50,132 nucleotides of DNA. Source: a virus. The notes under the pieces are model-generated. The model made no database searches. It had not been told where the DNA came from and saw only the letters and a list, made by a program, of their open reading frames with translations. Below are positions 7,432-13,986 of the stretch, one piece after another (the first letter of the stretch is position 1; every line of letters starts with the position of its first letter). The position numbers were made by a program, and so were the translations under genes. The stretch lies in the IMG/VR virus record IMGVR_UViG_3300044838_000066, positions 1 through 50,132 of that record; one strand, written 5' to 3'.

Positions 7432-7791
7432 ATGTATCAGCAGATTTGGCCCCATGATACGGCATCGCTGACCCCATTAGACATGGTGTGGATTATGGCT
7501 CATGGCGATGCATCGATGTCCGAAGATGATCGCAAATGGATTGAATCCAATCGCCAATGGAAGCGTGGAGAATCGGCTCGCTACAATGCAGTCAAGGCGA
7601 TCATTGCCCTGTATCTTTCACGAAATCAAGTTCCGACGTTTCCCGACGTTTGGGCGATGATCGACAAGCTATTTCAAGAGCCGGATGAGGAGTATCGTCT
7701 CGATATGCGCGCCTGCATGGAGGCCGACTTCGACTTTCTCATGATGGAGTGGGCCGAAGATATGGTCGCAGACACCGAAGAGGTTGCCTAG
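7432..7791 (+). CDS. Hypothetical acidic protein (119 aa)
   Basis: Starts MYQQIWPHDTASLTP two bases after the loader's stop, with no strong Shine-Dalgarno, so coupling is likely. It is helical, rich in Trp, Met and acidic residues, and ends DFDFLMMEWAEDMVAD. No family recognised. A GC-rich dyad (CCCGCCC 7794-7800, GGGCGGG 7815-7821) follows the stop but lacks a T-run, so it is only a weak terminator candidate. Confidence 0.65.
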   Translation: MYQQIWPHDTASLTPLDMVWIMAHGDASMSEDDRKWIESNRQWKRGESARYNAVKAIIALYLSRNQVPTFPDVWAMIDKLFQEPDEEYRLDMRACMEADFDFLMMEWAEDMVADTEEVA

Positions 7792-7888
7792 AACCCGCCC
7801 AGGATGCGCGCAACGGGCGGGGGCCTTAGTCTAAGTAAGGGCGACGGCCCGGCGCGCTCCCAGGGGCGTTTAAGGGGCCTTGCCGCGC

Positions 7889-7984
7889 TTACAGGTCTTC
7901 GAGGTTCATTGCCATGATGGCAATGAACGCAATGATGACCACGACGCCGAGCGAGCCGACGATGGCAAGCAGAAACTCAAGCAC
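7889..7984 (-). CDS. Possible tiny membrane peptide (31 aa)
   Basis: A GTG-started frame on the reverse strand reads MLEFLLAIVGSLGVVVIIAF and continues hydrophobic to NLEDL and a TAA. It would be one transmembrane helix flanked by Glu and Asp. It is the only gene-like reading in the gap 7792-8167. The ribosome site is poor (GGTGA 12 bases away, GGGA too close) and it opposes its neighbours, so it may be chance. Confidence 0.35.
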   Translation of the reverse strand: MLEFLLAIVGSLGVVVIIAFIAIMAMNLEDL

Positions 7985-8032
7985 GTCCCTAGGATATCAC
8001 CAACGTCGCGGCGACCGGAGTCGTTGACTGTC

Positions 8033-8085
8033 CACCGAGGCGGCACCGAGGTATTCGTGCCCAAACACCGAGGCGGCACCGAGGT
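8033..8085. repeat. Four CACCGAGG sites at 11/22/11-bp spacing
   Basis: CACCGAGG occurs at 8033, 8044, 8066 and 8077. The 20-mer CACCGAGGCGGCACCGAGGT is duplicated 33 bp apart. Like the array at 6349, the sites are phased at 11 bp, but here in non-coding DNA before the 8168 operon. It could be a regulator or packaging-protein binding site. Confidence 0.6.
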
Positions 8086-8086
8086 T

Positions 8087-8108
8087 AAGCGTTCTTCGGT
8101 CAACGCTT
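8087..8108 (+). promoter_or_regulatory. Leader hairpin upstream of the 8168 gene
   Basis: AAGCGTT and AACGCTT form a perfect 7-bp stem around CTTCGGTC, which contains a C(TTCG)G tetraloop. There is no T-run, so it is likelier a leader structure than a terminator. It follows the CACCGAGG array directly. The rest of 7985-8167 holds nothing else I can support. Confidence 0.4.
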
Positions 8109-8167
8109 GCGTCGATCGAATGAGGCAAGAGGAGGAAGGCTAAGGCTGGAGAGCAAACGTCGGCAGC

Positions 8168-8578
8168 GTGGAATCCAACACCCTCATACCGCTCCCAAGC
8201 GACCGAGACTTCCTCGAAGCCGATTGGATACGACCTGGAGGCGAAGGCAAATGCGACTTTCCCGGATGCGGCAAGGTCCTCACGCGCCGCGGTATGGGCC
8301 GGCACAAGGCGATCCATGCCCGCAAGGCTCCGCCGAACCCGAACGATGCGATCGTGGAGAAGCTGCGCGAGCGGGTGAAGTCGGAGGTCGCCGATAGCCT
8401 CCTTGCGGCGGAGAAGTGCGCGATGGCGATTGATGAGGCATTCGAGGGATTGAGTAGCACAACGGACTATGATGATGTTACTGCAACTGCGTTGCGATCC
8501 GCGCAAATGCTTTCTCGTAACACGATTCGAGCATTCAACGCCGCACATGACGACCTCGTTATATTAGGAGTTATCTAG
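8168..8578 (+). CDS. C2H2 zinc-finger protein
   Basis: A 136-residue protein from GTG. Residues about 28-51 are a classic single C2H2 finger: CDFPGCGKVLTRRGMGRHKAIH. The rest is helical (IVEKLRERVKSEVADSLLAAEKCAMAIDEAF). Single C2H2 fingers occur in some phage and bacterial DNA-binding proteins, so a DNA- or RNA-binding role is plausible. The start is uncertain because no good ribosome site precedes the GTG; GGAGAG lies about 15 bases away. Confidence 0.65.
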   Translation: MESNTLIPLPSDRDFLEADWIRPGGEGKCDFPGCGKVLTRRGMGRHKAIHARKAPPNPNDAIVEKLRERVKSEVADSLLAAEKCAMAIDEAFEGLSSTTDYDDVTATALRSAQMLSRNTIRAFNAAHDDLVILGVI

Positions 8579-8579
8579 C

Positions 8580-8789
8580 ATGTCCGATGTGATCGTAGAA
8601 ACGCTCGATTGGGATAGTAAGCCAACGCCGATTGACCACTCTCGTTGCCGCGTGCTCATTCATGGTACGGCACGTCAATGTAAGAATCCGAGGACGCGAG
8701 ATGTCCAAGGAAAAGGAATGTGTGAAATTCATTTTAAATCGTTGCAGCGCGGAAAACGCTATGCCTTTCAAAAGGATACAGTGAAATAA
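8580..8789 (+). CDS. Small Cys/His protein, paralogue A
   Basis: A 69-residue protein with a strong ribosome site (AGGAG). The core reads CRVLIHGTARQCKNP, then MCEIHFKSLQRGKRYAF. The spacing C-x(9-10)-C...C-x2-H is shared with the next gene (8794), so the two look like tandem paralogues of a small treble-clef-like zinc protein. Function unknown. Confidence 0.65.
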   Translation: MSDVIVETLDWDSKPTPIDHSRCRVLIHGTARQCKNPRTRDVQGKGMCEIHFKSLQRGKRYAFQKDTVK

Positions 8790-8793
8790 CCTC

Positions 8794-8952
8794 ATGTCTA
8801 TATCCAAGGCTTGCACCGTCATAACCAAACGCGACAAACCCTGCGAGCTACCCGCGATTCGGGAAGTGAACGACAAGCGCGTTTGCAGGTCGCACGCGGC
8901 CCATATCAAGGCTGGTAAGACGTCGCGATTCGTTGAGGAGAAACGCACGTGA
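8794..8952 (+). CDS. Small Cys/His protein, paralogue B (52 aa)
   Basis: A 52-residue product, MSISKACTVITKRDKPCELP, then VCRSHAAHIKAGKTSRF. It shares Cys/His spacing and the closing Lys/Gly-aromatic motif with 8580-8789, pointing to a duplication. It is coupled to the next ORF by a GTGA overlap. Confidence 0.6.
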   Translation: MSISKACTVITKRDKPCELPAIREVNDKRVCRSHAAHIKAGKTSRFVEEKRT

Positions 8953-9041
8953 GCGGCGAGCTGAATATGCAAGCGACGGAACTACGAAATAAAGCGATCG
9001 CGCTTCTTGCCGTCGCCGCGCAACTGGAGGCGCTTATATGA
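8949..9041 (+). CDS. Microprotein (30 aa) coupled on both sides
   Basis: GTG-started, MSGELNMQATELRNKAIALL, ending LEALI: a single amphipathic helix. It overlaps the previous gene by 4 bases (GTGA) and the next by 4 (ATGA). Such coupling supports translation, but the length alone proves little. Confidence 0.45.
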   Translation: MSGELNMQATELRNKAIALLAVAAQLEALI

Positions 9042-9775
9042 TCGCATACCACGGAAAACAAGAAACCAAAGACGCTGTACTCTTGCAACTGCAAGGGCAT
9101 TACGACGCGGATCAAATTATCAAGGGAACGTATTGGGAGCGCGGTAAGGGCTGCGCCGTCGGATGCACAATTCACTCATGCGAGCATGTGCAGTACGAGT
9201 CGCTTTTCGGCATTCCGCAATCCTTAGCGCGCTTGGAAGACCGCATCTTTGAGGGCCTTCCGAACGAGAAGGCCAAGGAATGGCCGCTGCGTTTCATGCG
9301 CGCGATCAAGCCCGGTTCGGACCTCTCGCTCGTGCAGTGGCAATTCCTCCGCTGGCTTATGACCGACGCCGAGGTGAATCCCGGTATCAATCACCCGCTC
9401 GTCAAAGATGTCGTGTCCAGCGTCGCAACTCTCCTCGCCGCATGGATCAAGGGTGATCCGATTGATGCGAGGTCGGCGAGGTCGACGGAGTCGGCGGAGT
9501 CGGCGGCGAGGTCGGCGAGGTCGGCGGCGGAGTCGGCGGCGTGGTCGGCGTGGTCGGCGGCGGCGGAGTCGGCGGCGAGGTCGGCGGAGTCGGCGGCGGA
9601 GTCGGCGGCGTGGTCGGCGAGGTCGGCGGCGGAGTCGGCGGAGTCGGCGGCGAGGTCGGCGAGGTCGGCGGCGGAGTCGGCGGCGGAGTCGGCGGCGTGG
9701 TCGGCGAGGTCGGCGGCGGAGTCGGCGTACGAACGCATGGCCGACAAGCTTGTGGCGTTACTGGAGGCGGCGTGA
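9038..9775 (+). CDS. Phage protein with ([E/R/W]-Ser-Ala-(Ala))n repeat
   Basis: A 245-residue protein. Residues 1-140 form a globular domain I know from many phage genomes, uncharacterised: MIAYHGKQETKDAVLLQLQ, GTYWERGKGCAVGCTIHS, EYESLFGIPQ-type segment and AKEWPLRFMRAI. Residues about 142-230 are units of ESA, RSA or WSA with an optional extra Ala, and the end (YERMADKLVALLEAA) caps them. Relatives carry similar tails of different length. The repeat should be helical with a large residue (Glu, Arg or Trp) every 3-4 positions. Function unknown. Confidence 0.85.
   Translation: MIAYHGKQETKDAVLLQLQGHYDADQIIKGTYWERGKGCAVGCTIHSCEHVQYESLFGIPQSLARLEDRIFEGLPNEKAKEWPLRFMRAIKPGSDLSLVQWQFLRWLMTDAEVNPGINHPLVKDVVSSVATLLAAWIKGDPIDARSARSTESAESAARSARSAAESAAWSAWSAAAESAARSAESAAESAAWSARSAAESAESAARSARSAAESAAESAAWSARSAAESAYERMADKLVALLEAA
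9466..9729. repeat. GCG/TCG/[GAG, AGG, TGG] codon microsatellite
   Basis: The array uses only TCG, GCG and one variable codon, GAG, AGG or TGG (Glu, Arg, Trp), in units of 9 or 12 bases; one TCG-ACG occurs near the start. Third bases are all G. It encodes the Ser-Ala tail of the protein at 9038-9775. Length variation by slippage is expected. Confidence 0.9.
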
Positions 9776-10056
9776 GAATCCGCATCATAGTCGGAAAGAA
9801 AGACCTTCACGGCGTACCGGCCGCCCTGCGACAGGTACGCGAAGCCGCAGGCGTGATCGAGAGGAAAATGCGCTACTGCTCCATGCGGCTCGAAGCAATG
9901 ACCGGCAACGAGAAAGGGATGATTACGGTGTATCACCGTTGCCGTCTGCAATCGGGGCACCAAGAACCACATGAATATACTCCTAACGAGGTTACCGCAA
10001 ATGTCGTTCGCGTTGCCCCTGCGATCACGGCGGCGATTCGGGAGACGCGCAAGTGA
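9772..10056 (+). CDS. Hypothetical protein (94 aa)
   Basis: GTG start overlapping the previous stop (GTGA). It begins RIRIIVGKKDLHGVPAALRQ, mixed alpha/beta, with one Cys and a YHRCRLQSGHQEPHEY segment. It ends in a helix and overlaps the next GTG. No family recognised. Confidence 0.6.
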   Translation: MRIRIIVGKKDLHGVPAALRQVREAAGVIERKMRYCSMRLEAMTGNEKGMITVYHRCRLQSGHQEPHEYTPNEVTANVVRVAPAITAAIRETRK

Positions 10057-10340
10057 GCGGCGAGGCGTATTACCATCGCGAGCAGCAATTCCGTGAGCTT
10101 GGCGACACACATAACGGCCTGCCGGCAATCTTTAAGGCACTCGCTGCGATTATCCATTGCCTGAATTGGGGAGACTCCGGCGATTCGTGCGTGCAGTGTT
10201 CGGAATTGGAAGCATTGGCGGGCCTTCGCGCGCTCGCGGAAGATGATGCGATTCTGCCTGAAAACGTGAAGCTGGCGATTCGTTTATGCGGCCTGTGCGC
10301 CCGCTGCGCGGAGCGTAAAGACAAGGAGGCGCGCAAATGA
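10053..10340 (+). CDS. Cys-rich hypothetical protein (95 aa)
   Basis: GTG start in GTGA. It has a helical N-terminal half (YYHREQQFRELGDTHNGLPA) and cysteine pairs SCVQC and LCGLCARC, which could bind zinc. It is coupled to both neighbours. Function unknown. Confidence 0.6.
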   Translation: MSGEAYYHREQQFRELGDTHNGLPAIFKALAAIIHCLNWGDSGDSCVQCSELEALAGLRALAEDDAILPENVKLAIRLCGLCARCAERKDKEARK

Positions 10341-10414
10341 GCAAAGCCGACGAGTTCGACGAGCAAGTGTCCCTTGGCGCGCTCGCTGATCCGGGCCTAT
10401 CTTATTATGACTAA
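10337..10414 (+). CDS. Possible microprotein (25 aa)
   Basis: MSKADEFDEQVSLGALADPG ending LSYYD: very acidic. The ATG overlaps the upstream stop (ATGA) and its TAA overlaps the next start. It may serve mainly to carry ribosomes between the two larger genes. Confidence 0.4.
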   Translation: MSKADEFDEQVSLGALADPGLSYYD

Positions 10415-10976
10415 GAAACCAAAGATCGAAACCTGCATCCTGTGCAAGCGCGTGGGCGATCATGCGAAACACTGCCAGAATCGGCAATGCGTATCATGCG
10501 GACTTATTGGCGGCAAACACAACGACGACTGCTTCATAATTCGCGACGCGATCAAGCCCGCGCGCCTCGAAGTAAACGGCGAAGCGGCGCGCATCATTCG
10601 CTCACGTGATATCGCGAACGCGCCTACGTTCGGACCCGTGAAAATCAAGGTCGAATGGGTCCAACGCCTGCAAGAGCAGTTCGATGTGGGCAAGATCACG
10701 ATTCCCGGCGTCACATCCGACGATCATTGCCGCGTGAAAGAATCGCGCCCGTACAAGGGCGGGGCCGTCGAAGTCAATTGTCCGCATCGCGCCGTGCTGC
10801 GCGAAACGGAGAAGACAACGTGCAACGCCTGCAATAGTCATAAGACGAGCACGATCATCTATCTATGCTTACTGCACGCGATCACGCATCATGGGAACGG
10901 CGCACCGATTGCCGACATGGGGCCGCTCTTCGTCGATCCCGAAGCCGTCGCGGAATCTGCCGAGGAGAAGCAATGA
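10407..10976 (+). CDS. Multi-zinc-knuckle protein
   Basis: A 189-residue protein starting MTKKPKIETCILCKRVG. N-terminal CILC...HAKHC...CVSCG and a distal C form one or two zinc sites. A second cluster lies near residue 140 (NCPHR, TTCNACNSHK, YLCLLHAITHH). The order of Cys/His suggests nucleic-acid binding. An earlier start (10374) would lie inside the preceding gene. No family recognised. Confidence 0.65.
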   Translation: MTKKPKIETCILCKRVGDHAKHCQNRQCVSCGLIGGKHNDDCFIIRDAIKPARLEVNGEAARIIRSRDIANAPTFGPVKIKVEWVQRLQEQFDVGKITIPGVTSDDHCRVKESRPYKGGAVEVNCPHRAVLRETEKTTCNACNSHKTSTIIYLCLLHAITHHGNGAPIADMGPLFVDPEAVAESAEEKQ

Positions 10977-11278
10977 ACGATACGGAGATAGCGTCTAAGG
11001 ATATCGTGACGGATGACGATGTTACGATTATCGTTCCGCCGAACATACACATTGGGATTCTTGCCTCCGCTCAGCCGGAGAAACCCTCATTCGTGGTTAT
11101 CGGCTTCACGAAAAGCAAAGCATTCATGTTCGGAGATACGACAGATAAAACGCGAGAAATGGCAATACGAATTCTCCAATGTGCAGATGAATCCGATCGC
11201 GAAAACGGTATTTTCTCCCCAAAGAAAACCGAGAACACGATACGGAAATATCTCGCAGAGATGAAGGCGCAGTCGTGA
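10973..11278 (+). CDS. Hypothetical protein (101 aa)
   Basis: Starts MNDTEIASKDIVTDDDVTI within the previous stop. It is acidic at the N-terminus, with beta-rich middle (VTIIVPPNIHIGILAS, SFVVIGFTKSKAFMFG) and a C-terminal helix. No recognised family. Confidence 0.65.
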   Translation: MNDTEIASKDIVTDDDVTIIVPPNIHIGILASAQPEKPSFVVIGFTKSKAFMFGDTTDKTREMAIRILQCADESDRENGIFSPKKTENTIRKYLAEMKAQS

Positions 11279-11613
11279 ACGACGATAAACCGAAGAAGGA
11301 ACCGCCGATAACCGCTGCGGAAGCGGGGAAACTTGGCGGCGCGAAAGTCTCGAAACTCTACGGGCACGAGTTCTTCGTCGCTATCGGAAAAAAAGGCGGC
11401 GAAGCAACGAAGGCTACGTATGGTCGTGAATTTTACGAGGCAATCGGCAATAAAGGCGGCAAGAAAGGCGGCGATGCGACGCGCGATAAGTACGGCCCCA
11501 CATTTTACGAAGCGATCGGAAGCAAAGGGGGCGCGAAAGTAAAAGCCATGATGGAAGCCGGGAAAAAAGCGTTAGCGGCTGAAGCGAAGGAAGCGAAGGA
11601 AGAGAAGCCGTGA
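11275..11613 (+). CDS. KGG-motif repeat protein
   Basis: A 112-residue protein from GTG. Three repeats of about 22-26 residues carry the KGG stress-protein motif: YGHEFFVAIGKKGG, YGREFYEAIGNKGG and YGPTFYEAIGSKGG, separated by Ala/Thr-rich linkers, with a Lys/Glu-rich tail. In bacteria (GsiB, Con-10-like) such proteins are hydrophilic and linked to stress or desiccation. A phage copy in the early operon is unusual. It is coupled to both neighbours. Confidence 0.8.
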   Translation: MNDDKPKKEPPITAAEAGKLGGAKVSKLYGHEFFVAIGKKGGEATKATYGREFYEAIGNKGGKKGGDATRDKYGPTFYEAIGSKGGAKVKAMMEAGKKALAAEAKEAKEEKP

Positions 11614-11849
11614 GTTCCTCGCCGCGCGTGCTCTCGGAAATCATCGAACGCTTGTCGGACGAGATCGACCATGCGCGCGAAAAGCATCCGAGAGGTGATC
11701 GGTTCGTGGCATTGACTTGTGAGTTCCTAGAACTTACGCGCGCGATTCAATCCGGAGAATCCAAGCAAAACATCCGCGAGGAAGCCCTTCAAGTCGCCTG
11801 CACCGCGATTCGGTTCATCGAAGAAAGCCTCGATGGTCATAACCATTGA
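11610..11849 (+). CDS. MazG-like all-alpha protein
   Basis: A 79-residue product from GTG. RLSDEIDHAREKHPRGDRF, then TCEFLELTRAI and REEALQVACTAIRFIEE resemble the ExxE...ExxD helices of MazG-type nucleotide pyrophosphohydrolases, which clear non-canonical or signalling nucleotides. The final Asp is not clear, so activity is uncertain. It overlaps the RusA-like gene by 17 bases. Confidence 0.6.
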   Translation: MSSSPRVLSEIIERLSDEIDHAREKHPRGDRFVALTCEFLELTRAIQSGESKQNIREEALQVACTAIRFIEESLDGHNH

Positions 11850-12345
11850 AGTCCCCGGCGCTCCCGTATCCAAGAACGAGGGGATGCGGATCGACCCGCG
11901 CCGTCCCGGTATGCCGATGTTCCGGCCGCAGGAAGCGACGGAATGGATGCGACGCATTCGCCATGAGGCGCAGCGCGTCGCCCGTGCCGCAAAATGGCCG
12001 GAACCGTTCTCAATAGCCGAGGTAGCGATAGACTTTTTCAAGTACAATAGCAGGCACGATTCAGGCGCCGGGAACGAGTACGTTTTCGATGCCTTGCAAG
12101 TTCCCACGGTACGCGATATGGCGCGATTCCGGTCAGCCTGGGGGCTGTACTACCGCGATAAGGACGCCTGGTGCCGCAAGTCCCCCCTGCCCGTCCAGGA
12201 CGGCGGATCGCGAAGATGCGTCTTCGTCGCCGAACTTCTCCGCCTGCGCGAGAAAGAGGAGGCCGATCGACTGCGCGGCCTTTGGCTCGCATCAATCCGA
12301 CGCGCGCATGAAAAATCACATACACCGCCCACGAAAGGCTCCTAA
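11833..12345 (+). CDS. RusA-like Holliday-junction resolvase (divergent)
   Basis: A 170-residue protein. The start MVITIEVPGAPVSKNEGMR is the typical RusA opening strand and loop. VAIDFFKYNSRHDSGAGNEYVFDALQ corresponds to the acidic block of the family but keeps only some of the usual Asp ladder. It would resolve recombination intermediates made by RecT and the nuclease. The long basic C-terminal helix (LREKEEADRLRGLWLASIRR) is extra. Confidence 0.65.
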   Translation: MVITIEVPGAPVSKNEGMRIDPRRPGMPMFRPQEATEWMRRIRHEAQRVARAAKWPEPFSIAEVAIDFFKYNSRHDSGAGNEYVFDALQVPTVRDMARFRSAWGLYYRDKDAWCRKSPLPVQDGGSRRCVFVAELLRLREKEEADRLRGLWLASIRRAHEKSHTPPTKGS

Positions 12346-12626
12346 TGCCCCCTCGCAAGAAAACCGCCGTCAAGAAACGGAAGACGACGGCCAAGAAAGT
12401 CACCAAGCGCGCCAAGCAGAGGGAAACACCCCTTCAGAAGCTTGCCTTCCGCATCTCAATACTCGAAGAGGGATTCGACGCACTCGAAGAAGACCTCCGC
12501 GAATTGCGCGGTGCATGCACCAAAGCTAACGCCGAAAACGAAGTGATCGTAGAGCGTGATGTGATCGACGTTGCGCCGGAGCATGAGAATGCGATTGACG
12601 AACACAGTCCTGCGCATAATGAATGA
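12345..12626 (+). CDS. Lys-rich coiled-coil protein (93 aa)
   Basis: Starts at the TAATG ending the resolvase gene. Residues 1-28 are strongly basic (PPRKKTAVKKRKTTAKKVTK), residues 35-65 form a coiled coil (LAFRISILEEGFDALEEDLR) and the tail is acidic. Nucleic-acid binding by the basic arm is plausible. No family recognised. Confidence 0.65.
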   Translation: MPPRKKTAVKKRKTTAKKVTKRAKQRETPLQKLAFRISILEEGFDALEEDLRELRGACTKANAENEVIVERDVIDVAPEHENAIDEHSPAHNE

Positions 12627-12906
12627 GAAAGAACCCATAAAGCAGAGTCTCTACGTCTCGTGCAAAACCTGCAGTGAAGTCGCATCATGGGTCCCGCACA
12701 AGGAAGGCGGGGAGTGGGAGTGCCAAGCATGCCGCACTGGTACTCGTCAATTCGGCCGCGCGGAGCGGGAGAAGTACCTGCGCGGCAAGATAAGCCCGGA
12801 GGAACGCCGCGAGCAAATCAGGCGCATGGGAGTCAGTATGATCGCGTTCGCGTTCGGCGCGTGGATAACGTGGGAAGTATTCCGATTCCTCTCCCATGTT
12901 CAATGA
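12619..12906 (+). CDS. Zinc-ribbon protein with C-terminal membrane helix
   Basis: A 95-residue product starting MNEKEPIKQSLYVSCKTCS; this ATG is chosen because it overlaps the previous stop. CKTC...CQAC forms a zinc ribbon, followed by a charged linker (GKISPEERREQIRRMG) and a membrane segment (MIAFAFGAWITWEVFRFL). It is the last gene of the forward early operon. Confidence 0.65.
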   Translation: MNEKEPIKQSLYVSCKTCSEVASWVPHKEGGEWECQACRTGTRQFGRAEREKYLRGKISPEERREQIRRMGVSMIAFAFGAWITWEVFRFLSHVQ

Positions 12907-12916
12907 TAGAACGGAC

Positions 12917-12957
12917 AAAAAGCGAACGCCCCGCCTTTTTTTTCAGCGGGGCGTTCG
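12917..12957 (-). terminator. Terminator of the reverse lysis block
   Basis: CGAACGCCCCGC (12923-12934) pairs with GCGGGGCGTTCG (12946-12957) in a 12-bp stem. On the reverse strand the stem is followed by CTTTTTG, a normal terminator. On the forward strand the T-run lies in the loop, so forward termination is doubtful. Confidence 0.7.
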
Positions 12958-12990
12958 TCGTACGTAAACTGATGTGATTCCGATGAGAAA

Positions 12991-13179
12991 TTACGCCTTT
13001 TTTGGAGTCTGTCCCTTCAGCGCGATCGACACCGCTTCGCGGGCGGTCTCGAACGTCTTCTTGCCTTCGGCAATGTCCGACGTAACGCCCGAAGATCCGA
13101 GCGCCTTCGCGGCGATTACAAGCGCCGTCGTCGCGGCGATAAATTCTGCGAGAACGGGATCGGATTTAGGATTGGACAC
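12991..13179 (-). CDS. Small Ala-rich protein of the lysis block
   Basis: A 62-residue product from GTG with AGGAG 6 bases upstream. It is Ala/Lys-rich and helical (FIAATTALVIAAKALGSS) with no clear membrane span. It ends 34 bases before the reverse terminator. Its neighbours include the lysin, but a lysis role is not shown. Confidence 0.65.
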   Translation of the reverse strand: MSNPKSDPVLAEFIAATTALVIAAKALGSSGVTSDIAEGKKTFETAREAVSIALKGQTPKKA

Positions 13180-13245
13180 ATGAACTCCTCAGAGGGGTGT
13201 TAGGTGCCGCGAATTTCCGCATATACGGTCGCGCTTTCCTGTTCG

Positions 13246-13288
13246 AAAAACACAACGGCGACGCTCTGGAAAAAGCGACGCCGTTGTG
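13246..13288 (-). terminator. Reverse-strand hairpin terminator
   Basis: CACAACGGCG-A-CGCT (13251-13265) pairs with AGCG-A-CGCCGTTGTG (13274-13288), one A-A mismatch, and on the reverse strand is followed by TTTTTCG. It ends the lysin transcript after gene 13299-13679. Bases 13180-13245 hold the ribosome site of the next gene. Confidence 0.7.
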
Positions 13289-13298
13289 CTTCTTCAAT

Positions 13299-13679
13299 TC
13301 AGGGAGTCCGTTCAAGAACATGCGTTGAGCTTACGATAACCCCTTTTAGCCAGCTATGAGCTAGGCCGAGCGCCGTACTGACAAGCGAATCGACCGCCGT
13401 ATTGAGCGGCCCCTCCGCCTTTGCCGCCGCCGCATGGATAAACGGCGTTACAATACCGCGGAAGATAGGCGGAATCGTATCGACAATGATCGGAATCGCT
13501 GCCGCTTCAGCGGCGCTGAGAAGTGTTTTCTCCTCGCCTGCGGCAATGGCGAGCAGCTTTTCAACTGCCGTATGCGCGTCTGTGAGAAGCACAAGCGCGC
13601 TTTTCTTGGCCGCAGCGACGATCTTTTGCGTCTCGCTGAGAACGATCGGTTCGGGAACGCTAGATGGATCTGTCGGCAT
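13299..13679 (-). CDS. Ala-rich amphipathic protein, lysis block
   Basis: A 126-residue product from MPTDPSSVPEPIVLSETQK; a longer in-frame start lies inside the upstream gene. It is helical throughout, with moderately hydrophobic segments (AAIPIIVDTIPPIFRGIV, ALGLAHSWLKGVIV). It could be a holin-like or pinholin-like partner of the lysin, but the segments are weak membrane spans. The start overlaps the upstream gene by 20 bases. Confidence 0.6.
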   Translation of the reverse strand: MPTDPSSVPEPIVLSETQKIVAAAKKSALVLLTDAHTAVEKLLAIAAGEEKTLLSAAEAAAIPIIVDTIPPIFRGIVTPFIHAAAAKAEGPLNTAVDSLVSTALGLAHSWLKGVIVSSTHVLERTP

Positions 13680-13986
13680 GCATATCTCTCTCTTGGGAAG
13701 GTGCAATATACGTCGTTACCGGCGGTATATCGGTTATCTTCGTGACGGTGACTTGATACAAATCTTCTCCGCACGGGACTTTAAATTGTCCCGGCTGACC
13801 GCTGGAAATCGAAGCCGCGATTAGTCCGGCCGCTGTAAACGAGAACCCCGGCACTGCGGGCTTACATGTTATCGAAACGACGGCGATATTGAAATGCTTG
13901 CCGTTAATCGTTTGCACGAATGAATGTGAACGATGCACGTAGAGTTGCGCGAACGATTGGGCATAGGCTGAGAGGTTTTTTATCAT
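13660..13986 (-). CDS. Hypothetical protein of the lysis block (108 aa)
   Basis: Starts MIKNLSAYAQSFAQLYVHRS in the ATGA that ends the lysin. The middle is beta-rich (FNIAVVSITCKPAVPGFSF). No membrane helix and no recognised family. It is co-transcribed with the lysin. Confidence 0.65.
   Translation of the reverse strand: MIKNLSAYAQSFAQLYVHRSHSFVQTINGKHFNIAVVSITCKPAVPGFSFTAAGLIAASISSGQPGQFKVPCGEDLYQVTVTKITDIPPVTTYIAPSQERDMHADRSI

Noticed and set aside
7880-8143. Forward ORF in the gap before the C2H2 gene
   Set aside because: Asp/Arg-rich, no ribosome site, and runs through the CACCGAGG array; likely non-coding.
9447-9788. Reverse Pro-Thr-rich frame over the Ser-Ala repeat
   Set aside because: Shadow of 9038-9775, whose N-terminal domain belongs to a recurring phage family and whose ends overlap neighbouring genes.
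12923-12957. Forward terminator of the early operon
   Set aside because: The T-run lies in the loop, not after the stem; only the reverse direction has a proper tail, so forward termination is unproven.
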